Source: Pirellulaceae bacterium
GTDB taxonomy: Bacteria > Planctomycetota > Planctomycetia > Pirellulales > Pirellulaceae
Direction: 5' to 3'
Assembly: GCA_029243025.1 (NCBI GenBank)
Contig: JAQWSU010000055.1
Span: 1-64,000 of the forward strand
DNA: 64,000 bases
The translations under genes were made by a program, and so were the position numbers. The notes under the pieces were generated by a model. It saw only the letters and a list, made by a program, of their open reading frames with translations, searched no databases and had not been told where the DNA came from. Below are positions 16,912 through 25,975 of this stretch, piece by piece. Within the stretch, counting starts at the first letter, position 1. Each line of letters opens with the position of its first letter.

Positions 16912-18855
16912 CTATTGACCGGGGAGGTCGTCCGCAGCCGATTGGCTCGCTTGCGAAGGGAGTGCTATCTCTGGGGAGTTTGGGTTATCGTCCGTTGGGA
17001 ACTCCGATAATTCCGACGCGCCAGACGATTCCGGAGTGTCGTCGGTTGTCGGCGGCCCGTTGTCAGTGTCAGGTTTTTGGGGCGAAGGGGGCAGCTGCTT
17101 TGCGACTCGCTCGGGCGGTTCCGCTTGGAACGTCGGTCGGCGCTCAGAGTTTGCAATTTTCCACGCCAAGTCGCTTACAACATCTGTGATCTGTTGGATT
17201 CCCGCCAAGTCAATCTTTTCGACGTCGTCCGTTGGGCGGTGGTAATCGCGATGTAAGCCCGAGAAAAAGTGCATCACAGGGATTTGGTATTCGTAAAAGG
17301 AAGCGTGGTCACTTGGCCCGTTGCCGCCAGCTTTTTCACGGTATTTCAGCTGATTCTCTGCTGCAATGGGAGTAAACCAAGCTTCGAACTCGGCTGCCGT
17401 TTCGAGCCCTTGGATGGTCAATGCTTGATTGCCCAATCTCCCTACCATGTCAAGGTTCAGCATGGCGACTGTTTGCGACAGCGGATATCGAGGCTCACGG
17501 GTGTAATGCTGGCTTCCCAGAAGGCCGATTTCCTCGGCGGTGAATGCGATGAACAGAATTCGCCGTTGGGGCCGTTCCGGATGCGCGGCCAGCCTGCGGG
17601 CGATTTCCAGCAAGGCGACAACTCCCGATGCATTGTCATCGGCCCCGTTGTGGATCTCTCGGGTCCACGGTGCCAGCGAGCCACTTCCGCCCATTCCGAC
17701 GTGGTCGTAGTGGGCGCCTAGGATCAATGTTTCTTCGGCAAGCGGCCCTTCTCCTTCAATTAGTGCCAGCACGTTTTTTGCTCGCACCGGATCAAGGCTT
17801 GCGCTGGCAACGACCCGCACGCCGTCAAGTTCTTGACTAGCTGGTCGAAGCTCGTCGAGCTGATCTTCCAGGCTTCTGAGGTCGGTCGCCAAGGATTGTT
17901 CCAGCAATTGGTTTGCGAATTCTCGCCGACAAAAGAAAACGGGTAAGTCCTTTTTGATCGGTCCTGTACCCGCTCCGTCAACCGCGGGGATCTTATCAGC
18001 TTCATCAAGTCGCTTGTCGAGATCGTTTAACCCTTGGGTGAGGCTTAAGACGCGATCGCGATGTTGGCTGAATGCGTCTGACTTTTGCACGTTCAGCTGT
18101 GCGAGCTTCTGCTGTTCATTCTGAAGTTGCTGCAGGCGCCGCTCCCACTTGGATTTCAAAGAGCGGGTCAACTTATCGACCCCATGTTGGTCGTTGACGA
18201 GGATCACAGCTGCGGCTCCGTGCGCAGCCGCATTGGTGATTTTCTTGCGGAAATGGGCGTGTTCCGTGTGCTTGCGACCTTGGAATATGCTTTTTCGATC
18301 GGTCTGTTGGGGTTCCTTGCGAATGATTAATACGGCCTTGCCATTGGCATCCAGCCCTTCGTAGTCGTCGTAGTTGTATTCGGGGGCCGTGATGCCATAG
18401 CCGGCGAACACGAGCGGAGCGTTGATCTGATTGGATCCACCGATCGCAAGCGGTCGAAAGTCTTGGTTTAAGAGCAGGTCCGTGCGGTTTGATTGAGAGG
18501 GTTCTTCTGCGTTTACCGCTTTCACCGTGAAGGCAAGTGTGTTTTTTTCGGGGGCTCCGATCGTGACACGGCCCGGTAGGTTGATGAACTGAAAGGGGCC
18601 TTGATCATAAATGGCCGTTTGCAGTCCCGCTTTGGCAAATTGCTCGCGGATGTAGTCGGCCGCTTGATCAAGTTCGGCAGTGCCGATGCCGCGTCCTTTC
18701 AGTTCATCGCTAGCGAGGTAACGGATGTGGGTCTCTAGTCGTTGGCTCACGCTGCTTGCGTCGTCGGCGCCAGCAGCAAATGTTGGCCAAAGCAAGACGG
18801 CGATCCAGCAAAAGCTGAATGTCAACCTGTTCGCGTCGCAACCGCCAATCAGCAT
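16912..18855 (-). CDS. Secreted M28 family metallopeptidase with PA domain
   Basis: A 647-residue protein with signal peptide (hydrophobic core SFCWIAVLLWPTFAAGA). Residues about 35-80 carry the HIRYLASDELKGRGIGT opening common to M28 enzymes, then a protease-associated domain (PLVFAGYGITAPEYNYDDYEG). A charged coiled-coil insertion of about 60 residues (KSKWERRLQQLQNEQQKL...) interrupts the region before the peptidase. The zinc-binding series is complete: GAHYDHVG, NGADDNASGV, FTAEEIGLLGS, LNLDMVGR and the late His in HRDYHRPTDD. A Pro/Thr/Ser-rich tail follows. ATG 18855 is chosen over longer starts because AGAGGGA lies upstream and the signal peptide begins there. The substrate is unknown; aminopeptidase activity is likely. 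Confidence 0.88.
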   Translation of the reverse strand: MLIGGCDANRLTFSFCWIAVLLWPTFAAGADDASSVSQRLETHIRYLASDELKGRGIGTAELDQAADYIREQFAKAGLQTAIYDQGPFQFINLPGRVTIGAPEKNTLAFTVKAVNAEEPSQSNRTDLLLNQDFRPLAIGGSNQINAPLVFAGYGITAPEYNYDDYEGLDANGKAVLIIRKEPQQTDRKSIFQGRKHTEHAHFRKKITNAAAHGAAAVILVNDQHGVDKLTRSLKSKWERRLQQLQNEQQKLAQLNVQKSDAFSQHRDRVLSLTQGLNDLDKRLDEADKIPAVDGAGTGPIKKDLPVFFCRREFANQLLEQSLATDLRSLEDQLDELRPASQELDGVRVVASASLDPVRAKNVLALIEGEGPLAEETLILGAHYDHVGMGGSGSLAPWTREIHNGADDNASGVVALLEIARRLAAHPERPQRRILFIAFTAEEIGLLGSQHYTREPRYPLSQTVAMLNLDMVGRLGNQALTIQGLETAAEFEAWFTPIAAENQLKYREKAGGNGPSDHASFYEYQIPVMHFFSGLHRDYHRPTDDVEKIDLAGIQQITDVVSDLAWKIANSERRPTFQAEPPERVAKQLPPSPQKPDTDNGPPTTDDTPESSGASELSEFPTDDNPNSPEIALPSQASQSAADDLPGQ

Positions 18856-19112
18856 GCGATGTTCCCTCTGCCTAACAGTCATTGAAATGATCTTTCTCAG
18901 CATGAATATTCTTGATTCTATCCACATTCTAGGAGGCTTGCCAAAAGGGGAGGCAGGTTGTGCAGCAAAGTTGAAGAAAGATTGAGCAAGAAAGGTTCCA
19001 AATTTCCCCATTGGAGAAAAGTTGCGGAGGCGATATTCTCCCTCTTGGTGGTGACATGGATGTTACCGAGGGGCCGTCGGTCGACGGACGCACAGGGAGG
19101 TGCGAGATCGCG

Positions 19113-19490
19113 ATGATAAAGAGTGACGCGCAGCGGCGCGTGTTGATTGTTGATGAATCGGATGAATCCCGCGAGGTGCTGCGCACCATTCTTGAGCGGC
19201 GGGGTGTCGAAATTGTGGAAGCGGTGGAGGGCCGTCAAGGTTTGACGCTTGCGGGGAGTTGTTCTCCGGATCTGATTGTATTGGATTTGGAAACTTTGCC
19301 CGGTGAAGACGTTGAGCTTCGGGATCAATACGACCGTCAATCGAAATCGAATTGCACGCCAATGCTGTTGTTGGGGACGGTGCCAGCTAGCGACGCAACG
19401 TCATCCCAAGGTTCCGTGATGGCGAAGCCCTATCATTACGGCCCGCTGCTTCGTACAATCGAGGACATGCTTCGGGTAGTCGAACCATGA
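19113..19490 (+). CDS. Single-domain response regulator receiver
   Basis: A 125-residue REC domain with no output domain. Visible elements: RVLIVDESDES (acidic pocket), PDLIVLDLE with the phosphoacceptor Asp, MLLLGT in the position of the Thr/Ser switch, and VMAKPY with the conserved Lys. The start ATG 19113 is chosen because the receiver begins a few residues later, with GGGAGG 13 nt upstream; ATG 19056 is an alternative. It lies about 100 nt before the FHA-GAF histidine kinase and is probably its partner, although the kinase could also signal elsewhere. The gene diverges from the M28 peptidase. Confidence 0.82.
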   Translation: MIKSDAQRRVLIVDESDESREVLRTILERRGVEIVEAVEGRQGLTLAGSCSPDLIVLDLETLPGEDVELRDQYDRQSKSNCTPMLLLGTVPASDATSSQGSVMAKPYHYGPLLRTIEDMLRVVEP

Positions 19491-19592
19491 GCCATCGACC
19501 GACTCGTTGCCGCTGACGGCAACGATCAATTTCTCCGATCGGCAGGCTCGGGGGTTCGGCCAATTGGCAGAAACTTCAAGTAGGTTGCCGAC

Positions 19593-21344
19593 GTGTCGTC
19601 ACTGTTTGTCATTCAGGGTCGAGATCAGGGTAGACGGTTCGAACTGCGTGACAGCGTTTTAGGCGTTGGTCGGGACGCATCGAGTCGGATTCGATTGCAT
19701 GATACGGAGGTCTCGCGGCGACACGCCGAGATCCGCAAGGTCGATGAGGTGTATCGGTGGATCGACCTGGGCAGTTCGAACGGATCCTTTGTTAACAGTG
19801 TGCGTGTCGATCAACAGTCGCTGCGCAGCGGTGACCGCGTGCAAATTGGTCGTACCTTGATGATCTTCACGGCCAGCTCGGATTCGCATGCATCCTCCGT
19901 CGTTCAGCATGATGTCGACATCATCGGCCACGCGGACGGCCAGTCTCGCATTATCAAATCAGTCAGTCATGAAGAAGGCAGTCAGTTTCTGTCTGGTCTC
20001 GAAGCGACGGGCAGTCCCTGGTTGGCTCGTGCTCGCAGCAATTTGCAGATCATGTATCGCACGGCTCTGGCGGTTAGCCACACACTTGATATTGATCAGC
20101 TGTTGCAACGCATCATGGAGCTTATCTTTGAATGGGTCGAAGCCGATCGTGGCTGTGTAATGTTGATCGATCGCGAGACTGACGGATTTGTACCCAAGGT
20201 GCGTCGTAATCGTAAAAACGCGGCGGACGGGAAGCAAGCTGACCCCGATGAACGCATGTCAATCAGCGGGACAATCCTCGATTATGTCCGCAACCACCAG
20301 GAGGGTGTGTTGACAAGCGACGCGCGGGAAGATGAACGGTGGGATCCGGGCGCAAGCATTGTCAAGCTTGGAGTGCGCGAGGCGATCTGTGTGCCGATGC
20401 AGGGACGTTACGGGATGGTCGGCGTGATTTACATCGATACTTACACTCCACCCGGCCGTCGATTACAGCAGAAGTCATCCAATCGCTTTTCTGACGAACA
20501 TCTGAAATTGATGATTGCCATTGCTCACCAAGCGGCACTTGCGGTGGAAGATACGTCTTACTATTCCGCCATGTTACAAGCCGAACGTTTGGCTGCTATC
20601 GGTCAGACCATCGCCGGCCTGTCTCACCATGTAAAGAATATTCTGCAAGGAATTCGCGGCGGTAGCTTCTTGATTGAAGAAGGTCTGAAGTCGAAAGACT
20701 GGGATGTGACCGGCAAGGGTTGGGGGATCGTCGAGAAAAACCAGGAGCGGATTTCAGCACTCGTTATGGACATGCTCACCTTCAGCAAGGAACGTGAGCC
20801 TGAAATGGTTGGTTCTGACCTCAACGAAATTGTCGGTGATGTGATTGAGCTGATGCAGGCTCGGGCCGAACAGGCAGAGGTGACGCTTGTGGATTGCCGA
20901 GCGACTGACATTCCCAGCATGTATTTTGATCCCGAGGGGTTGCATCGCGCCGTTCTGAATGTGGTGAGTAACGCGATTGACGCTTCGGAGGACGTCGGCC
21001 AGGGGAATGTTGAAATCAAAACAGAATACGAAGAGGATGACGGCTTGTTGAGAATTGTCGTCAGCGATAACGGGGGAGGAGTGGATCCCGAACAGTTGCA
21101 ACGGATCTTCAACGTGTTTGTGTCGGGGAAGGGGAATCGGGGCACCGGGTTGGGGCTGGCCGTAAGTCAGAAGATCCTGAAGGAGCACAATGGTGAGATT
21201 CGGGTCGAGAGTCAGCCTGGGCAAGGGAGTCAATTTTGTCTCGAGTTGCCTGCGGTGCTGATGGATCGGACAGCAGAGTTGCCCTTGCCGCTGCAACCAC
21301 CTGGCGACGTCAAATTTCCGTCGGACGAGCCCGATCAGGGCTAG
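19593..21344 (+). CDS. Soluble sensor histidine kinase with FHA and GAF domains
   Basis: A 583-residue cytoplasmic protein without membrane segments. Domains in order: FHA (about 1-95; GRDASSRIRLHD, SRRHAEI, LGSSNGSFVN), which binds phosphothreonine; GAF (about 150-325; CVMLIDRE, REAICVPM, GVIYIDTY); and the kinase core (about 345-560) with H box LSHHVKNILQ, N box NVVSNAIDAS, G1 SDNGGGVDPE and G2 RGTGLGLAVSQK. The FHA domain suggests input from a Ser/Thr kinase, which would join phosphothreonine and two-component signalling. The start is GTG 19593; its ribosome binding site is weak. It follows the receiver gene in the same direction. Confidence 0.9.
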   Translation: MSSLFVIQGRDQGRRFELRDSVLGVGRDASSRIRLHDTEVSRRHAEIRKVDEVYRWIDLGSSNGSFVNSVRVDQQSLRSGDRVQIGRTLMIFTASSDSHASSVVQHDVDIIGHADGQSRIIKSVSHEEGSQFLSGLEATGSPWLARARSNLQIMYRTALAVSHTLDIDQLLQRIMELIFEWVEADRGCVMLIDRETDGFVPKVRRNRKNAADGKQADPDERMSISGTILDYVRNHQEGVLTSDAREDERWDPGASIVKLGVREAICVPMQGRYGMVGVIYIDTYTPPGRRLQQKSSNRFSDEHLKLMIAIAHQAALAVEDTSYYSAMLQAERLAAIGQTIAGLSHHVKNILQGIRGGSFLIEEGLKSKDWDVTGKGWGIVEKNQERISALVMDMLTFSKEREPEMVGSDLNEIVGDVIELMQARAEQAEVTLVDCRATDIPSMYFDPEGLHRAVLNVVSNAIDASEDVGQGNVEIKTEYEEDDGLLRIVVSDNGGGVDPEQLQRIFNVFVSGKGNRGTGLGLAVSQKILKEHNGEIRVESQPGQGSQFCLELPAVLMDRTAELPLPLQPPGDVKFPSDEPDQG

Positions 21345-21364
21345 ATATTCGTCGGGCCCGTTGA

Positions 21365-21393
21365 AATTCGGCGCTCGAATCGCCGATTCTTTT
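21365..21393 (+). terminator. Possible weak terminator after the histidine kinase gene
   Basis: CGGCG (21369-21373) and CGCCG (21381-21385), extended by AAT/ATT with one bulge, form a short stem followed by CTTTT. It stands 25 nt after the kinase stop. The T run is short, so termination would be inefficient. Confidence 0.4.
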
Positions 21394-21991
21394 CGGTCAG
21401 CGAGTCCCTGACGCGTCTCGAGATCATGCAACACTTGGGGAGATCGCTGAACGGCTGCCCGCTCGTTTTGCCTTTTGACCGGCCGCGACGAAAGGGGAAT
21501 CCACCCGCGAAATCAAGAATTCCGCGCTGATTGCTGATAAAGTTCATGGAATTTAACGGAATTCGGGTTAGAATCAGCCCCCAAGGAAATTGGAATCCAG
21601 CCTAGAATAGAGGGGCCTTGTCAGGGCTGGGGGATTTTCGCGGGTCGCGTGATCTCTCCGGTTTGGCTTGCCGGCGGATATTTAAGCGTTTTGGGATGTT
21701 CCAGGAGTCTAAGGGACGTTCCCAGAGGAGAAAGTTTGGCTCCTTCGCTGCCGGGGGGTCTGACCGAACGAGGGTACGAAATAGGCAAGTCTTGGTCGGG
21801 AAAATTGAGAGATACGAAGCGTTTTAAACATCCACTTCGGTGCGAAAATCGCTCCCAATGCCGCAGGTCGATCACTCGAAAAGCTTGCAGTGGTAAGCAG
21901 TTTGTGTTACTCTGCTGTCACGAAACATTGGTAGTCATGTTTCTTTTTATTTTCTCATCCGTCTTTATTATTTTTGGGAGAGGGAGGATTG
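21394..21991. other. Leader/promoter region of the DUF1559 gene
   Basis: About 600 bp without a credible gene. Small frames on both strands lack family resemblance. The final part (21890-21991) is AT-rich and ends in a strong GGGAGAGGGAGG ribosome binding site, so a promoter for the prepilin-like gene is likely here, but no consensus could be fixed. Confidence 0.4.
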
Positions 21992-23107
21992 ATGAAGAAT
22001 CCACGTAAGGCCTTCACTCTGGTCGAGTTGCTGGTCGTCATAGCGATTATCGCTATCTTGGTGTTGTTGCTTTTGCCCGCCATCAATGCAGCGCGTGAAG
22101 CGGCACGTCGTGCACAGTGTATCAACAAGGTTAAGCAGATTGCGTTGGCAATGGTGAACTACGAAAGTACGTTCCGGGCTTATCCTTCGGCGGTTCCAAG
22201 CTGCACGGAAAATGCTTGGGTTTCGACCGGAACGCAAACGGGAAACATTTGTGCAGGTCCAAACTGGGCCGGCCAAATCCTGGGTCAAATTGAAGAAATC
22301 GAATTGGATCGTTGGTTGGTCAAGTGCATGGACCATCAGTGGCAGGCTGCTGATGACTGCGAGCATGAGCTGGGTCAAGTCGGTCGGTTTACGCCAGAGT
22401 TTATGGTTTGCCCCAGTGCTCCTCAGCCCATCAAACTGCACGAGTCCGGAGCGACAGCTTACGAAAAACTGTCCAAAGGTAACTATGCTGCGGCCCTCGG
22501 TGCAGGAACCTATTACCAATCGATCGATGGTAACCCGAAGGTTGATGATCGACTTGAAAATCGAGAGAAGTTGCTGCGAGGCGTGATCACCGTCAGCATG
22601 CTCCCAGGCTGGAAAAGAATTAAGCAGACGGAGCAAGATGAGTCGATCAAGGGTACTTGGAAGTATGGTCGCGGTAAGGGAACGAAGACTCGCAAGCTTA
22701 AAGATGGTGCTTCCAAAACCATCGTGATCAGTGAAGTTCTCACAATCGACGGTGGACGTCAGTTCTCCGACGACATCCGTGGTGTTTGGGTGGCCCCCTC
22801 CATGGGTGCCAGTACCTACAGTCACTTGACTGGACCGAACTCGATCAAGCCTGATGAAATTAACGGCTGTGTCCGCGAAAGGGATTTACCGCCGAATTCA
22901 CCTTTGGTTTGTGTGAACAAACGACCTAGTCGTTCGCCTTCGGCTGCTGCAACCTTTGCGGCCGCTCGAAGTAAGCACAATGGTGGTGTTGTCGCAGGTC
23001 GTGCTGATGGTTCCGTTGGCTTCTACGCTGACGACATCCAGATTAACATCTGGCAGAACCTCGCGACGCGAGCTCGCGGTGACCGCACCAACGGTGAGGA
23101 ATTTTAG
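21992..23107 (+). CDS. DUF1559 (SBP_bac_10-type) prepilin-like protein
   Basis: A 371-residue protein with a type IV pilin-like N-terminus: [18 protein letters not shown] follows the basic leader MKNPRK, giving a prepilin peptidase site before FTLVE. The N-terminal helix continues [13 protein letters not shown], a planctomycete DUF1559 hallmark. The C-terminus carries the H-X9-DG motif, [18 protein letters not shown]. This is one of the most expanded families in planctomycetes and is thought to build surface or pseudopilus-like structures. The frame is open to 21974 but ATG 21992 has GGGAGAGGGAGG just upstream and begins the protein correctly. A terminator follows after 35 nt. Confidence 0.92.
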   Translation: MKNPRKAFTLVELLVVIAIIAILVLLLLPAINAAREAARRAQCINKVKQIALAMVNYESTFRAYPSAVPSCTENAWVSTGTQTGNICAGPNWAGQILGQIEEIELDRWLVKCMDHQWQAADDCEHELGQVGRFTPEFMVCPSAPQPIKLHESGATAYEKLSKGNYAAALGAGTYYQSIDGNPKVDDRLENREKLLRGVITVSMLPGWKRIKQTEQDESIKGTWKYGRGKGTKTRKLKDGASKTIVISEVLTIDGGRQFSDDIRGVWVAPSMGASTYSHLTGPNSIKPDEINGCVRERDLPPNSPLVCVNKRPSRSPSAAATFAAARSKHNGGVVAGRADGSVGFYADDIQINIWQNLATRARGDRTNGEEF

Positions 23108-23142
23108 GAAACGGCCATCTACTGGCCGGTTGTATCTCAATA

Positions 23143-23182
23143 CCCGAGTGCCGTGTTTTTCGGCGCTCGGGAGTTTTTTTTT
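23143..23182 (+). terminator. Rho-independent terminator after the DUF1559 gene
   Basis: CCCGAGTGCCG and CGGCGCTCGGG form an 11-bp stem with one G-T pair around a short T-rich loop, followed by GAG and nine T. The ribosome binding site of the next gene (GAGGGGAAAGGG) begins immediately after the T run, so the following lipoprotein is expressed by read-through or from a promoter overlapping this element. Confidence 0.9.
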
Positions 23183-23194
23183 GAGGGGAAAGGG

Positions 23195-23611
23195 ATGAAG
23201 ACGGATTCAGGAAAATTCGGAATGCAGTGGTTGTTGGGCATTCTGGCCGTGAGCGCCTTAGGGATGGCAGTTGGTTGTGGTGGAGGCGGTCAAAAAACGG
23301 CCGACCCGGCCAGTGGGATGGACGAAGACCAAAAAGCTGTGGACAATTTGGTGGGTAAGGTTTCGGATATCTCTGGAAGCTTGCCAGCTCTGCGAGCGAT
23401 TTTTACCAAAGAGGCGTCGCCCAGTTCCGCGACGGCGGCCAAGTATGGCAAAAACATGTTCAGCGTGGTTGACGACATTGTCATCAGTGGGAGCACCGCT
23501 ACGATGAATGTGGAGGTCTGTGGTTACGAAGAAAACTCCGTACCTTCCACGAAAGTCTGGAAAGCGCAAAAAGTCGACGGGAAATGGAAACTGTCTAACG
23601 CCCCCGTCTAG
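23195..23611 (+). CDS. Small putative lipoprotein
   Basis: A 138-residue protein with a lipoprotein signal: hydrophobic stretch MQWLLGILAVSALG then MAVGC, with Cys at about residue 28, followed by GGGGQK. The mature part ends in KAQKVDGKWKLSNAPV, a pattern seen in small proteins with a DUF4878 or cystatin/NTF2-like fold, but I cannot assign a family. ATG 23195 has GAGGGGAAAGGG directly upstream. The pairing of a DUF1559 gene with a small lipoprotein is common in planctomycetes and suggests a shared surface role; that is inference. Confidence 0.7.
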   Translation: MKTDSGKFGMQWLLGILAVSALGMAVGCGGGGQKTADPASGMDEDQKAVDNLVGKVSDISGSLPALRAIFTKEASPSSATAAKYGKNMFSVVDDIVISGSTATMNVEVCGYEENSVPSTKVWKAQKVDGKWKLSNAPV

Positions 23612-23653
23612 TCGCATCCCAGCGCAAAAGTCGACCGGGGGGTAAAAGGTAAG

Positions 23654-24682
23654 ATGACGAGTACTAGGGCGAGTGGTCAGCGGAAGTGGATCATTTCGCC
23701 CTTTTTTGATCTTTGCTTCGTGATCAATTTGTGGTGGTTGCTGGCGCTTCTGCCTCAGCCCAGCTCGATTGGGATCACTCAGTCGACTTCCTTTGAGTTC
23801 TGGCAGGTCTACTTCCTGACCACGCCACATCGCTGGTTGACACTGATTCTCGTTGCGACCGATCCGGATCGACGGCAGGGACGGACCTCGCTGTTCATCA
23901 GTATCGCGATCATCGCGGCTGTATTGGTGACCGCGACTTGGCAGTTCTACGGCGCTTTTACCTGTTTGATCCTGGTGGATTTCGTCTGGAATGCTTGGCA
24001 CTTTGCCTCTCAGCACGGAGGCATTTTGCGGATCTACGGTCGCATGGGAGGCGGTGGGCATCCCACCTTGGAGCGATATGCATTTCGGACGTTTGTCACC
24101 TACACCGCGCTGCGAACGGCTGGCTGGTTAACCGGATGGACGGAAGATGTGAGTTGGGCTCGAACGACCATGCTGTCGCTCGATTTTCTGGTATTGATTC
24201 TGCCCGTCGTGTTGCTCAGTTTGGAGTTTTTCAACCGTCCGCTGGAACGACTCGGAAAGGTTTTGTACCTCAGCAGCGTGCTAGGCATGTACGTGGCCAC
24301 CCTGTTTGCGATTCGCAGTGGTCAGCATTATGCCGTGATTGCCTTGGTGGTCGCGTCGGCTGCCTTTCATTCGGTTGAGTACATGGCGATTGTCACCTTC
24401 TACGCTCGGCGGAGGTGTGATTCCGGATCAGATGCACCGTTCCAACGGATGGCACGCAATTGGCTCCGCATCCTCACTCTGTATATCATCTGTATTGGGG
24501 TGGTGTCTCGCTACACCGATAGCCACCTCAAGGATTTCTATATTGGCATCAATTTGTGGGCTGCTTTTCTACATTACGCCTACGACGGCATGATTTGGAA
24601 GCTCAGGCGACCTGAGACTGCGAAAGCGCTCGATGTGCAATTGAAGTCTAACAGGGCAGAAACGGGGCGGGCCAACGGATGA
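23654..24682 (+). CDS. Multi-spanning membrane protein of unknown function
   Basis: A 342-residue polytopic membrane protein with about eight hydrophobic segments (for example SLFISIAIIAAVLVTA, DFLVLILPVVLLSLEFF, VIALVVASAAFHSVEYMAIV). Conserved-looking polar residues sit near the membrane: TTPHRWLTL, WNAWHFASQHGG and AAFHSVEY give a set of His residues that could bind metal, as in membrane-bound oxidases or desaturases. No family is recognised. ATG 23654 has AAAGGTAAG upstream. The last 4 bp overlap the next gene (ATGA), so the two are coupled and probably form one complex or pathway. Confidence 0.72.
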   Translation: MTSTRASGQRKWIISPFFDLCFVINLWWLLALLPQPSSIGITQSTSFEFWQVYFLTTPHRWLTLILVATDPDRRQGRTSLFISIAIIAAVLVTATWQFYGAFTCLILVDFVWNAWHFASQHGGILRIYGRMGGGGHPTLERYAFRTFVTYTALRTAGWLTGWTEDVSWARTTMLSLDFLVLILPVVLLSLEFFNRPLERLGKVLYLSSVLGMYVATLFAIRSGQHYAVIALVVASAAFHSVEYMAIVTFYARRRCDSGSDAPFQRMARNWLRILTLYIICIGVVSRYTDSHLKDFYIGINLWAAFLHYAYDGMIWKLRRPETAKALDVQLKSNRAETGRANG

Positions 24683-25905
24683 ACGAATCAAGCACTGTTG
24701 CTGAAAAAAAAATCCGTTCGTTTGCAATTGGAATTGCATTTGGGAGTTTCGCCATTCCCTGGTGGGCGATTACCTGGGCGGGTGTGGAGCAATTTCAAGA
24801 CTGGCCTGCCGCCGCGGCACCCTTTGGGCTAAATCGGATCCTGATTGCACATCTGGTAGCTGCGTTGCCGTTCTGTTTTTGGATTAGTTGGAGAGTATCT
24901 TCGATCCTCAAGCATCAGTTGGCATTTTTGATCTGTATCGCAGTGGGTGTATTGCTGGCTCTGCTTTCCTCAAGGACCGCCAACCAAATCGCTGAAATGA
25001 TTCTGCTGTACGGTGGCGGTTTCAACCTTCTGTGGCGCACGCTGTGGGTAGTCGTCTTGGCCATTCCCTGGTGTCTGGCTACGGTCTTTATTCTCAAGAA
25101 CAAGCTCGGCATCGAGAAGCCTTTCTGGTCGGATGGTCTCACCGCCATGCTCTTGCTTGTCGTGCCGTTTGTATACTCGGATTATGTCATCGAAAGACAG
25201 TCGATTTTGTTGCGGCATAGTCTGGTGATGGAGCAGTATTCGACAGCTCTGAAGCTGACTGAAAAACTAGCTGTGATCGGGAGTAAGCCGCTGCTCGAGC
25301 AGCCATCAGGGACCTTGTTAGAGCAGCTGCAGGCGACGGTCAGCCAATTGGAAACATCAGTATCGAAGCCTTTGCCAGACGATCCATCGCGTCAGCAGTT
25401 ATTGCAGCGCGCTCAGGAATTGTTCAGTCTTGGACAATTTGAACCAGTGAAACAGCTGGTTGGTGCCCGGGCAAACGTTGATCCAATGGCCAGTTATCGG
25501 TTGGCCCTCACGTTTGAAGCCGAAGGGCAGTCTGCGGCAGCCGTCGACCAATACCGCACCACAGTGCGTTTGATTGAAGCCAATCAGTCTCCTGCGTGGA
25601 TGCCTCTGCTTCGCATTTCAATCGAACACTTGGTGAACAATTTGAGACGCTCAGGTGATTATGCTGCAGCCGAAGATGTACTGCTGGGCGGGTTAAATGA
25701 GTCACCCGAATTACGTGATACTTTTCTGCTTCAGCTTGGATATCACTATTCAATGGCGGGGCGGACTTCTGAGGCGGTTGATTTTTTCGAGCAAGCTGGC
25801 CAGGCCAATCCTGAGATGCGGAAGCGGGCGGAAGCTGAAATCTCGAAAATGAATCATCAGGCGGCAGGTTGTTTGTTGAGAGCTGTGCCCGCCGCCTCTC
25901 GCTGA
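24679..25905 (+). CDS. Membrane protein with C-terminal TPR-like repeats
   Basis: A 408-residue protein. Residues 1-175 contain about five hydrophobic segments (SFAIGIAFGSFAIPWWAITW, ILIAHLVAALPFCFWISW, LLLVVPFVYSDYVIE). The C-terminal half from about residue 235 is helical with TPR-like periodicity (AQELFSLGQFEPVKQLV, YRLALTFEAEGQSAAAVDQY, LQLGYHYSMAGRTSEAVDFFEQA). It overlaps the preceding membrane gene by 4 bp. The TPR part suggests protein-protein contact, perhaps with the upstream protein. The function is not known. Confidence 0.72.
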   Translation: MNESSTVAEKKIRSFAIGIAFGSFAIPWWAITWAGVEQFQDWPAAAAPFGLNRILIAHLVAALPFCFWISWRVSSILKHQLAFLICIAVGVLLALLSSRTANQIAEMILLYGGGFNLLWRTLWVVVLAIPWCLATVFILKNKLGIEKPFWSDGLTAMLLLVVPFVYSDYVIERQSILLRHSLVMEQYSTALKLTEKLAVIGSKPLLEQPSGTLLEQLQATVSQLETSVSKPLPDDPSRQQLLQRAQELFSLGQFEPVKQLVGARANVDPMASYRLALTFEAEGQSAAAVDQYRTTVRLIEANQSPAWMPLLRISIEHLVNNLRRSGDYAAAEDVLLGGLNESPELRDTFLLQLGYHYSMAGRTSEAVDFFEQAGQANPEMRKRAEAEISKMNHQAAGCLLRAVPAASR

Positions 25906-25975
25906 TCCAGCACCGCTCTCTCTTTTCCCTCGATCGCTGCCGACTCGGCTGAATCGCAGCGCGTCATTCGCCGCT

